Source of the DNA: Burkholderia singularis | GTDB taxonomy: Bacteria > Pseudomonadota > Gammaproteobacteria > Burkholderiales > Burkholderiaceae | Direction: 5' to 3' | NCBI RefSeq assembly: GCF_900176645.1 | Contig: NZ_FXAN01000061.1 | Coordinates: 1-64,000, forward strand | Length of the DNA stretch: 64,000 nt | Shown: piece after piece, positions 1 through 7,105 of the stretch | How positions within the stretch are numbered: the stretch's first letter is position 1 | Layout of the letters: each line of letters begins with the position of its first letter | Notes under the pieces: model-generated | What the model saw: only the letters and a program-made list of their open reading frames with translations | What the model was told of the DNA's origin: nothing | The model's database searches: none | Position numbers and translations under genes: made by a program

Positions 1-88
1 TCAGGTGTGGGCGCTGGACACGACCTACATTCCGATGTCTCGCGGCTTCGTGTACCTGACGGCGGTAGTGGACTGGGCGAGCCGCAAA
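1..88 (+). pseudogene. IS3-family OrfB transposase fragment (DDE core)
   Basis: From base 2 the frame reads WALDTTYIPM followed by RGFVYLTAVVDWASRK. This is the block around the first catalytic Asp of the IS3-family integrase core (rve domain). Similarity stops at about base 88, where sequence of the opposite orientation begins, so only some 29 residues remain, and the 5' side lies outside the window. It cannot be active. The subgroup is uncertain. Confidence 0.7.
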
Positions 89-288
89 ACATACACGCCA
101 AAGTTCTCCTCCCAGACCGCCCGGATGAGGGCCTTCAGTTCAGCGTCGCGACGCGCTCGTGCTGGCCATTGCTCCGGATCGCTGCGCCGCCCAGCGTGCC
201 GGTAATACGTCGACGGCGAGATCGGCAGCAGGTGGCAGATCGGCTCGATACCGTAGACGTCGCGATGCTCATCGATGAACGCGATCAT
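89..288 (-). pseudogene. IS3-family OrfB transposase, N-terminal fragment
   Basis: It starts at an ATG overlapping the orfA stop as ATGA, the usual IS3 arrangement. It encodes the OrfB N-terminus: FIDEHRDVYGIEPIC, then PSTYYRH, then EENFGVY, the HTH_21-type region that precedes the integrase core. After EENFGVY the expected continuation is lost and the sequence runs into the inverted fragment at 1-88. The catalytic DDE core is missing, so the gene is dead. The frame stays open past the junction by chance to about base 25. Confidence 0.75.
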
Positions 289-632
289 GGCTTCGATCGG
301 CGGTCGAGCTCCGCCTGCGCGAAATATGCGGAGGCCTTCCGCAGGATCTCGTTGGCCGTGCGCAGTTCACGATTCTCGCGCTCCAGTTCCTTCAGACGCG
401 CGAGCTCCGAAGTTGTCGCGCCAGCTCGTTGGCCTCGGTCGCGCTCAGCCTGAATGATCCAGTTGCGAAGCGTCTCGCGTGACATCCCCATCTTCGAGGC
501 GATCGAACGGATCGCCGCCCCCTGCGTTTGATACTCGTGTTGGTGTTCAAGCACCATCCGGATCGCTCGCTCACGGACCTCATCCGAATATCGCGTCCCG
601 GTGGGCTTCCTTGTCTTGCCTTCGCTTTCCAT
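285..632 (-). CDS. IS3-family transposase OrfA
   Basis: This 115-residue protein has a helix-turn-helix of the HTH_Tnp_1 type (SDEVRERAIRMVLEH, then IASKMGMSRETLRNWI). A leucine-zipper-like helix follows (ELARLKELERENRELR), ending in the standard LRKASAYFAQAELDR. The length and layout are those of a complete IS3 OrfA, which binds the element ends and partners OrfB by frameshifting. It probably has no function here because orfB is truncated. The start is the ATG at 632. Confidence 0.85.
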   Translation of the reverse strand: MESEGKTRKPTGTRYSDEVRERAIRMVLEHQHEYQTQGAAIRSIASKMGMSRETLRNWIIQAERDRGQRAGATTSELARLKELERENRELRTANEILRKASAYFAQAELDRRSKP

Positions 633-660
633 GCTTCAAATCTCCCGTTACAGCCAAGAT

Positions 661-691
661 CCGAAGTCTCCTACATTTCCGGGGCGATTCA
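661..691 (-). repeat. IS3-family terminal inverted repeat
   Basis: On the minus strand the element begins TGAATCGCCCCGGAAATG and continues TAGGAGACTT. The TG start and the GCCCCGG block are typical of IS3-family ends of this type. It lies 29 bases upstream of orfA, where the terminal repeat is expected. The opposite end is not present, because the element is cut by the rearrangement at about base 88. Confidence 0.6.
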
Positions 692-768
692 GTGGCAATC
701 AGGCTGCTATCGGCCATCAGCGACAGCCAGATAGACCGCCTTGTTCTTGACCGTGCCTTCGGAGCGAA

Positions 769-2043
769 TTACTTCGCAAGTCCCAACGCACTCTCCACCA
801 CCACCTGCAGCAGCACGTTGGCGCCAGCCTCGGCCCACTCGGGCGTGATTGCCTCGGCTTCGTTATGGCTGACGCCGTCGATGCACGGCACGAAGATCAT
901 GCCCGTGGGCGTGATGCGTGCGAGATAACAGGCGTCGTGGCCCGCGCCCGACACGATGTCGGCATACGGCAAATCCAGCGTCACGGCCGCGCGCCGCACG
1001 GCGTCGATGCACTCAGGCGCGAACGGCACGGGCGCGTAGTCGAAGATCTGCGTGATCTTGTGGCCAAGCTGCGCGTCCTGGGCCACGCGCGCAAGTTCGG
1101 CGCGCAATTGCGCATCGAGTTCGGCCAACGCGGCCGAATCCGGATGGCGAAACTCCACCGTGAAAAAACAGTGCCCCGGCACGGTGTTGCGCGAATTGGG
1201 CTTCACCTCGATCATGCCGACCGTGGCGCGCCCGTGCGGCGCGTACCGGCGCCCCAGCGCCTCGACGAACGTGATCATGCGCGCCGCGCCGGCCAGCGCG
1301 TCGCGGCGCAGGTCCATCGGCGTGGTGCCCGCGTGCGCGTCCACGCCGACGAATTCGATCTCGTACCAGCGCTGCCCCTGCCCCGCCGTGACTACGCCGA
1401 TAGTCTTGCCGCTGCGCTCGAGAATCGCGCCCTGCTCGATGTGCAGTTCGTAAGCGGCGTGCACCGGTGTGCCGCCCACCGGCTCATCGCCGGCGTAGCC
1501 GATCTGCGCAAGCGCCTGGCCTATCGTCGTGCCCGACGCATCGGTGCGCGAGAGCCCGTATTCGAGCGTGTACACGCCCGCATAAACGCCCGACGCGATC
1601 ATTGCCGGTGCGAAGCGCGAACCTTCCTCGTTAGTCCAGATCACGGCCTCCACGGGATGCTCGGTCTGCACGCCTGCGTCGTTGAGTGCGCGGATCACTT
1701 CGAGCGCGCCCAGCACGCCATAAATGCCGTCGTAGCGGCCGCCGGTAGGCTGGGTGTCGGCGTGCGAGCCCGTCAGCACCGGCGCGGCACCGGGATTGCG
1801 CCCCGCGCGGCGCGCGAAGATGTTGCCCATCTTGTCGACGCGAATCGTGCAGCCGGCGTCGCGCGCCCATTGCACGAACAGGTCGCGCCCTTCGCGGTCG
1901 AGCTCGGTGAGCGCGAGGCGGCACACGCCGCCCTTCTGCGTCGCGCCGATTCGCGCGATGCGTTCGAGCGAATCCCACAGCCGCGCACCGTTCACGCGCA
2001 ACGCGCTCGGAGCCCATGCGCGATGTCGCGAGCGCTCAGTCAT
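769..2043 (-). CDS. M20-family N-carbamoyl-L-amino-acid / S-carbamoylcysteine amidohydrolase
   Basis: This 424-residue protein belongs to the hydantoinase/carbamoylase (allantoate amidohydrolase-like) branch of peptidase family M20. The zinc-site motifs are visible: GSHADTQPTGGRYDG, TNEEGSRF, LHIEQG, the dimerisation-domain segment VDAHAGTTPMDLRRDA, and the late SGAGHD and GVSHNEAE. Such enzymes remove a carbamoyl group from L-amino acids. Its start overlaps the upstream ATC-hydrolase stop by 8 bases, implying coupled translation. With that partner the likely substrate is carbamoyl-cysteine, giving L-cysteine. Allantoate or beta-ureidopropionate are alternatives. The ATG at 2043 is preferred over upstream in-frame codons because the family N-terminus begins here. 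Confidence 0.8.
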   Translation of the reverse strand: MTERSRHRAWAPSALRVNGARLWDSLERIARIGATQKGGVCRLALTELDREGRDLFVQWARDAGCTIRVDKMGNIFARRAGRNPGAAPVLTGSHADTQPTGGRYDGIYGVLGALEVIRALNDAGVQTEHPVEAVIWTNEEGSRFAPAMIASGVYAGVYTLEYGLSRTDASGTTIGQALAQIGYAGDEPVGGTPVHAAYELHIEQGAILERSGKTIGVVTAGQGQRWYEIEFVGVDAHAGTTPMDLRRDALAGAARMITFVEALGRRYAPHGRATVGMIEVKPNSRNTVPGHCFFTVEFRHPDSAALAELDAQLRAELARVAQDAQLGHKITQIFDYAPVPFAPECIDAVRRAAVTLDLPYADIVSGAGHDACYLARITPTGMIFVPCIDGVSHNEAEAITPEWAEAGANVLLQVVVESALGLAK

Positions 2044-2596
2044 CGGCGCGCTCCTGCACCGATTCCCCTGCTTCGGCCGGCTTCGCGTCGCGCATGCGGT
2101 AACGGAAATCGCAGCGCTTGCCGCCCTGCATGATGGTGCTCGTGCGCGTGAGGGCGATGCGCGGGTCATAGCCCGCAATGAATTCGGCATCGCGTGCGCA
2201 GCTCAGCAGATGGCCGATTTCCCCGAGGCCCATGGCGTGATACATCTCGGCATAAGCGCAGCGATGCACGTCGTAATCGTAGGCTTCGTCGTCGATGCGC
2301 AGCGTTTGCACGTCGAGCGCGTCGTCCTTTTCCCAGAGCACCTGAAGCGCGGCGAACGACGCGACGCTCGTGCCGTTCGGCTCGCGCGCCGCGAACCGGC
2401 GGCCCGCATCGATCGCCGCGCCGCGCACGGCCTCGGCGATCACCGCTTGCGCGCGCTCGATGCCGCAATCGCGCTTGAGGATCTCGTAGATCGGCTTGAT
2501 GATTTCCGCTTCGATGCGCCGGCGCGCGAGAATGCCGAGCGTCTCGCCGTTCACGCCAATCCCGTCCGCGACGCCTTCGCGCTGTTGCTCTGTCAT
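2036..2596 (-). CDS. L-2-amino-thiazoline-4-carboxylate (ATC) hydrolase family protein
   Basis: This 186-residue protein matches the ATC hydrolase family, including an N-terminal ILARRRIEAEIIKPIYE helix, a central Asp/Tyr-rich segment (YDYDVHRCAYAEMY) and the C-terminal GGKRCDFRYRM. In Pseudomonas the family opens the thiazoline ring to S/N-carbamoyl-L-cysteine, which a carbamoylase then converts to cysteine. Exactly such a carbamoylase follows with an 8-base overlap. A strong GAGGAGAC ribosome site precedes the ATG at 2596. The substrate assignment rests on family and neighbourhood, not on direct evidence. Confidence 0.75.
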   Translation of the reverse strand: MTEQQREGVADGIGVNGETLGILARRRIEAEIIKPIYEILKRDCGIERAQAVIAEAVRGAAIDAGRRFAAREPNGTSVASFAALQVLWEKDDALDVQTLRIDDEAYDYDVHRCAYAEMYHAMGLGEIGHLLSCARDAEFIAGYDPRIALTRTSTIMQGGKRCDFRYRMRDAKPAEAGESVQERADD

Positions 2597-2631
2597 CTTC
2601 GTCTCCTCGTTACGTCGTTGCATCATCGGGT

Positions 2632-3813
2632 TCAGCGGGCGGCGGTCTTCACAAGGGTCTTCATGGCCACGCCGCCGCCGAGCACGTCCACCACGGCCCA
2701 TTTGCCGTCCTTCACCTGATAAATCGTATAGGCGGGATCCAGCAGGTTGCCTTGCACATCGAAGCCGATCGCGCCAGTCACGCCGTTGCGGCGAATCGTG
2801 CGCAGTGCGGCCACTATCTTTTTCGGCACAACCGAATTGGCCTGCTGGGTCGCGGCGATCAGCGTCGCCGCGGCGTCATAGGCAAACGGTGCGTGCAGCT
2901 CGATCGGCGCGTGCCAGCGCGCGCGGTACTGCGCGTCGAACGCCGCGCCGCCCGGCATGCGATCGAGCGGACGGCCCGGTTCCAGCGCCGTCACGCCTTC
3001 GCCCGAGGGCCCGGACAGCGTGAGAAAAGTCTGGCTCACGAAGCCGCCCGCGCCAAGCAGCGGCGCCTGAATATGCAATTGACGCATGCGGCGCACGAGC
3101 GGCGCGGCCTGGGCATCAAGGCCGCCGAAGAAGATCAAGTCGGCACGCTTCGCCTTGATGGCCGTTAGCACGCCGCTGAAATCGAGTGTCTTGTCGGTTA
3201 TGTACTGGCGATCGATCACCGTGCCGCCGTTGGCCTGCACGCCCTTGATGAACTGGTTCGCGAGTCCCGCGCCGAACGCGCTCTGATCGTCGATCACGGC
3301 AATGCGCTGCGCCTTCAGCGTTTTCACCGCATACGCGCCGGTGTATGCGCCGCCGTCGTCGTCGTGGCCCATGATGCGAAACGCGGTGTCGAAGCCCTGC
3401 TGCGTGTATTGATGGCCTGTCGAGGCCGGCGCGATCTGCGCGATGCCGGCGTCGTGATATACGCGCGCGGCCGGCACGCTGCAGCCGGTGTTCCAGTGGC
3501 CGATCACGCCAATCACGTGACGATCGACGAGTTGCTGCGCGACCGTCACGGCCGTGCGCGGATCCGATTGATCGTCGGCGCTCACGAGCTTGTAGATCAC
3601 CGGCTTGCCAGCAATGGTCGGATGCTTCGCGTTGGCGTCGTCGACGGCGAGCCGTGCGCCGTTTTCCAGATCCTTGCCGATGCGCGCGGATGCGCCGGTC
3701 AGCGGCGCGGCAAGCCCGATCAGCACCACCTGTTCGTCCTGGGCATGCGCAAGGCCCGTGAAAAGCGACACCGCAAGCGCGGCGACCGGCAACGGCAGAG
3801 CTTTCTTTGTCAT
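2632..3813 (-). CDS. Branched-chain amino acid type ABC transporter substrate-binding protein (LivK-like)
   Basis: This 393-residue protein begins with a Sec signal peptide (charged MTKK, hydrophobic core, cut near AHA-QDE). A type I periplasmic binding fold follows: VVLIGLAAPLTGASARIGKD, GHWNTGCSVPAA, IAPASTGHQYTQQGFDTAFR and IAVIDDQSAFGAGLA are all LivK-family hallmarks. No LivHMFG permease or ATPase genes follow, so this is an orphan binding protein. It either uses a permease elsewhere or lost its partners at the IS scar downstream. It is the first gene of the operon with the ATC hydrolase and carbamoylase, so its ligand is probably a thiazoline or amino-acid-like compound. Confidence 0.85.
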   Translation of the reverse strand: MTKKALPLPVAALAVSLFTGLAHAQDEQVVLIGLAAPLTGASARIGKDLENGARLAVDDANAKHPTIAGKPVIYKLVSADDQSDPRTAVTVAQQLVDRHVIGVIGHWNTGCSVPAARVYHDAGIAQIAPASTGHQYTQQGFDTAFRIMGHDDDGGAYTGAYAVKTLKAQRIAVIDDQSAFGAGLANQFIKGVQANGGTVIDRQYITDKTLDFSGVLTAIKAKRADLIFFGGLDAQAAPLVRRMRQLHIQAPLLGAGGFVSQTFLTLSGPSGEGVTALEPGRPLDRMPGGAAFDAQYRARWHAPIELHAPFAYDAAATLIAATQQANSVVPKKIVAALRTIRRNGVTGAIGFDVQGNLLDPAYTIYQVKDGKWAVVDVLGGGVAMKTLVKTAAR

Positions 3814-3970
3814 GTCGACCGATTCCGATGAGCCTCTGTATTGAGGCGCTATTGACACGCATGCAGGCCCGCCCCGAAGGCTGATGGCGCGCAGCGTTGA
3901 ATAGTGAAAAAGATTAATCTTTTGTGTGCGGCGATTTAAATCACGTTTGGTTCGATCGATATGCCCGAAC

Positions 3971-3988
3971 CTTATCATCATGATTAAG
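3971..3988. promoter_or_regulatory. Candidate LysR-type operator between the divergent genes
   Basis: CTTATCATCATGATTAAG is a near-palindrome (CTTA...TAAG with one base out of register) containing a T-N11-A style core. It lies between the substrate-binding protein operon (start 3813) and the lysR gene (start 4054), about 65 bases from the latter, where LysR proteins normally bind. A TATAAT at 4041-4046 could be the lysR -10 element. The assignment is by position and symmetry only. Confidence 0.35.
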
Positions 3989-4053
3989 TGGATGTTTTAT
4001 AAGAAAAATCCAGAAAACATTCGTGCCACGCACCTTTCGATATAATTCGATAC

Positions 4054-4953
4054 ATGAATAAATTTCAACTAATCGCCGACGATCCACCCCTGCGCGCGGT
4101 GCGCGCGTTCGAGTCGTTCGCGCGTCATGGCTCGGTCGCGGCCGCCGCGCGCGAACTCGAAATCACGGCCTCGGCGGTAAGCCATCAGCTGCAATTGCTC
4201 GAATCGTTCGTGCAAACGCCGTTGACGATTCGCCGCGGCCGCGCGCTCGTGCTCACCGACGAAGGCCGTGACTACTATCGCTCGATCAGCGCGGCGTTTT
4301 CGGTGTTGCGCAGCGCCACGGGGTTCGTGCGCGAGCGCTCGTCGCGGCGTCAGATCACGATCAGTCTGATTCCGCTCTTTGGCATGGGCTGGTTCATTCC
4401 CCGGCTGCACGACTTTCTCGCGGCCAATGAAGACGTGGACGTGACGGTGCTTTACGCGAACCACCGCAATTACCGCAGCGATGCCGCCGATTTGTCGATC
4501 CGCTTCGGCACCGGCGACTGGATCGGCTACACGAGCACGCCGCTTATGTCGGGCGCGGTTGTGCCAGTGTGCACGCCGCGCTTTTTGCAGCGCCACGGAC
4601 CGCTGGGCAAACCAGCGGATCTCGCGGGTGTGCCGCTCGTTCACGACGAGGACCGCAGCACGTGGGCAAACTGGCTGCAAAGCGCCGGCGTGCGCCACGT
4701 GGCGCGCATCGAGGGGCCGCTCTTCGAAGACGGCCAGCTCACGCTGAGCGCCACGCTCGCCGATCTGGGCGCGTCACTCATGCGCGCGCCGCTGATTTCG
4801 CGCGAGCTCGCGTCGGGCGCGTTGCGCAAGCTCTTCGATCACGAACTGAACGACGGGCGGCATTACTACCTTTGCTGGCGCGCCGATGCCGAAATGCCGG
4901 ACGGCGCGCAGCGGCTCGCGCAATGGTTGCTGGCGTCGGTGAAAACGCGTTGA
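4054..4953 (+). CDS. LysR-family transcriptional regulator (GcvA-like)
   Basis: This 299-residue LysR-type regulator has an N-terminal winged helix-turn-helix at about residues 12-70 (LRAVRAFESFARHGSVAAAARELEITASAVSHQL). The effector domain has the GcvA-type FGMGWFIPRLHDFLA and later LGASLMRAPLISREL segments. It is transcribed away from the substrate-binding/ATC hydrolase/carbamoylase operon, the classic layout for a LysR regulator of its divergent neighbour. The effector is probably the pathway substrate or a derivative, which is inference. The ATG at 4054 follows an AT-rich region with a TATAAT only 8 bases upstream, so the transcript leader may be very short. Confidence 0.88.
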   Translation: MNKFQLIADDPPLRAVRAFESFARHGSVAAAARELEITASAVSHQLQLLESFVQTPLTIRRGRALVLTDEGRDYYRSISAAFSVLRSATGFVRERSSRRQITISLIPLFGMGWFIPRLHDFLAANEDVDVTVLYANHRNYRSDAADLSIRFGTGDWIGYTSTPLMSGAVVPVCTPRFLQRHGPLGKPADLAGVPLVHDEDRSTWANWLQSAGVRHVARIEGPLFEDGQLTLSATLADLGASLMRAPLISRELASGALRKLFDHELNDGRHYYLCWRADAEMPDGAQRLAQWLLASVKTR

Positions 4954-5117
4954 AGATGCGTTGAGCATCACCGAAACGGCACAGGGTGTGTTGCGCTTGC
5001 CGGCAGGCAATACGTTTTGCGAAATGGCAGTGAACTCGGGGTGAAAAGCAACACTACCGAGACCGACATCAAGCGCATACCGGCGAAACCCGGCTTCAAC
5101 GGAAGACACGGTCTCGT

Positions 5118-5255
5118 AAGGTGGGGCTCGACGAAGCCTGATCTGGCTGTCGGTGCGAATCACGCACACGATGCGCAGTGGTCGCGGCTTGCCCAAAAGC
5201 TCCAGCGCTCCAGCCAATCTGTTCGAGCATGCCGGTCAGACGGCCGGCCTGCAAT
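5118..5255 (+). ncRNA. Possible cobalamin-riboswitch-like leader (degenerate)
   Basis: This gene-free stretch has an order of short blocks reminiscent of a cobalamin riboswitch: AAGGTGGGGCTCGACGAAGC, then CGGTGCGAATC at 5151-5161, and a 3' GCCGGTCAGACGGCCGGCC at 5231-5249 that folds on itself. The universally conserved central core (CCCCGCAACTG type) is not present, and the gene downstream is a glycosidase-like lipoprotein rather than a B12 gene. It may be a decayed riboswitch or an unrelated structured leader. The rest of 4954-5337 shows no gene. Confidence 0.2.
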
Positions 5256-5337
5256 CCGCTGCTAAATGGTGTGTAAGGTATGATGAAAAAATGATTTTCA
5301 AGTCGACCTCGTTCGGCAAAGAAATACAGGAATGCTT

Positions 5338-6900
5338 ATGACAAGCTTGGGTTCTTTATCGAGTCGACGTCAATTCTTGTTCTATTCCGGCGCCACCTTG
5401 CTGCTCCCGGCTTTATCCGCATGCGGAGGCGATGGCCAAACGATCGCGCAGCCCGGCGCGACGCCCAAGCGGGAATTTCGCGCCTTCTGGATCGCCTCGG
5501 TAAAGAACATCGACTGGCCTTCCCGACCAGGGCTCTCGGTCGCCGAACAGCAAACCGAACTGCGCGAGTGGTTCGACGAGGCGGTTCGGCTGAATTACAA
5601 CGCGGTGATCCTGCAAGTGCGGCCGGTATCAGATTCGTTCTGGCCATCGCCTTTCACGCCGTGGTCCGAATTCCTCACCGGCGCACAAGGCGCCGATCCC
5701 GGCTACGATCCCCTCGCATTTGCGCTCGCCGAGGCACATCGGCGCAATCTCGAATTTCATGCGTGGTTCAACCCATACCGTGCGACGAGAACCACCGATC
5801 TCGATGCGCTCGCACCGACGCATCCCGCGCGCCTGCATCCCGACTGGCTCGTGCGTTACGGCAATCAGTTTTATTTCAATCCCGGCATACCCGCCGCTTA
5901 CGAGCACATCATCGACGCGATCATGGACGCGGTCGGCCGTTATGACATCGACGGCGTCCATCTCGACGACTACTTCTATCCGTATCCGATCGCGGACCAA
6001 ACGTTCGACGACGCGGCGGCCTACATGCGATACGGTGCGGGTTTCGCGACGCTCGCCGACTGGCGCCGTCATAACGTGGACGTGTTCCTCGAAACGCTCG
6101 CACAACGCATCAAGGCGGCAAAACCTTGGGTCAAGTTCGGTATTTCGCCGTTTGCCGTGTGGCGCAACGCCAGCACCGACCCACAGGGCTCGCAAACCTC
6201 GGCCGGCGCGCAAACGTATGACGATCTGTATGCCGACACGCGCCGCTGGCTGCGCGAAAACTGGCTCGACTACATCGTTCCGCAGGTCTACTGGGCGCAG
6301 GGCTTTCCACCCGCGGACTATGACAAGGTCGTGCCGTGGTGGGCGGAACAGGTTCGAAGGTCGCGCGCGCACCTTTATATCGGCCAGGCGGCTTACAAGG
6401 TCGGGGCATCGACTCAATCTGCTGGATGGGCGGACCCTGCCGAACTCGACAATCACCTTGCGTTCAATTTCAGGTTTCCAGAAATAAAAGGCAACGTCTA
6501 TTTCTCCGCGAAGAGCGTTCGTGCGGACCCGCTCGGGGCGATGTCGAGGCTTGGCCGTGCCTGGTATTCGCGCCCCGCGCTCGTGCCGACCATGCCATGG
6601 ATCAAAGCGGCGCCGCCGCTCGCAGTGGCGCATCTGCATGCGAAGCGGACCTCCGATGGCATCGCGTTGAAATGGCAAGCAGGCTCGGCCGACACGGTGT
6701 CATACGCGATTTATCGCCACGATGCAACGCACGATACGCGCCGCGACCTCGATGCGCGTCATTTGATCTCGACCGTCAGGAAGACCGATTATCTCGATGT
6801 CGAAGCGCGTCCGGGTTCTGAATATGTGTACTCGGTCACGGCGCTAGACCGCCTCTGGAATGAGAGCCCGCCCATTGCGGCGACACCGGCAAGCCGCTGA
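5338..6900 (+). CDS. GHL10 (DUF187-type) glycosyl hydrolase-like lipoprotein
   Basis: This 520-residue exported lipoprotein starts with a twin-arginine-like segment (SSRRQFLF), a hydrophobic stretch and a lipobox LSAC. The main domain is the glycosyl-hydrolase-like 10 TIM barrel: REFRAFWIASVKNIDWPS, YNAVILQVRP, FHAWFNPYR, DGVHLDDYFYP and PQVYWAQGF are signature segments (YngK/FenI-like). A fibronectin-III-like tail (about residues 430-515) closes it. The family is thought to act on cell-wall or extracellular glycans. The second ATG at 5338 is chosen because AGGA sits at correct spacing there. No operon partner is apparent. Confidence 0.85.
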   Translation: MTSLGSLSSRRQFLFYSGATLLLPALSACGGDGQTIAQPGATPKREFRAFWIASVKNIDWPSRPGLSVAEQQTELREWFDEAVRLNYNAVILQVRPVSDSFWPSPFTPWSEFLTGAQGADPGYDPLAFALAEAHRRNLEFHAWFNPYRATRTTDLDALAPTHPARLHPDWLVRYGNQFYFNPGIPAAYEHIIDAIMDAVGRYDIDGVHLDDYFYPYPIADQTFDDAAAYMRYGAGFATLADWRRHNVDVFLETLAQRIKAAKPWVKFGISPFAVWRNASTDPQGSQTSAGAQTYDDLYADTRRWLRENWLDYIVPQVYWAQGFPPADYDKVVPWWAEQVRRSRAHLYIGQAAYKVGASTQSAGWADPAELDNHLAFNFRFPEIKGNVYFSAKSVRADPLGAMSRLGRAWYSRPALVPTMPWIKAAPPLAVAHLHAKRTSDGIALKWQAGSADTVSYAIYRHDATHDTRRDLDARHLISTVRKTDYLDVEARPGSEYVYSVTALDRLWNESPPIAATPASR

Positions 6901-7105
6901 GGGCACATTCGAGCATCGCGCTCGAGCCGGCGCGCCATCCGGGCGGCCTCAATCTCGTCAAGCTGTGCTGCGTCGGCATGCAACCGCCGTGCCCGCCCCG
7001 CCCGCGCGGCACGCCGCTTGCGCGACGCCCCGCAGGGCCACGTGCCGCCGAGCGGCGTCGCGCGGCTCATCGGCTTCGGCCCATCGCGAATCAAGGAGGA
7101 ACGGC

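Larger units (their letters stand above)
1..691. mobile_element. Composite IS3-family remnant
   Basis: Two IS3-family pieces are fused head to head. Bases 1-88 carry a plus-strand piece of an OrfB core. Bases 89-632 carry the minus-strand orfA and the start of orfB of a second element, followed by a terminal repeat ending at 691. The two OrfB pieces seem to come from different IS3 subgroups, because the plus-strand core motif is not the one normally linked to this type of OrfA. The element abuts the 3' end of the amidase operon and may have removed transporter genes that once followed it. That last point is inference. Confidence 0.8.
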
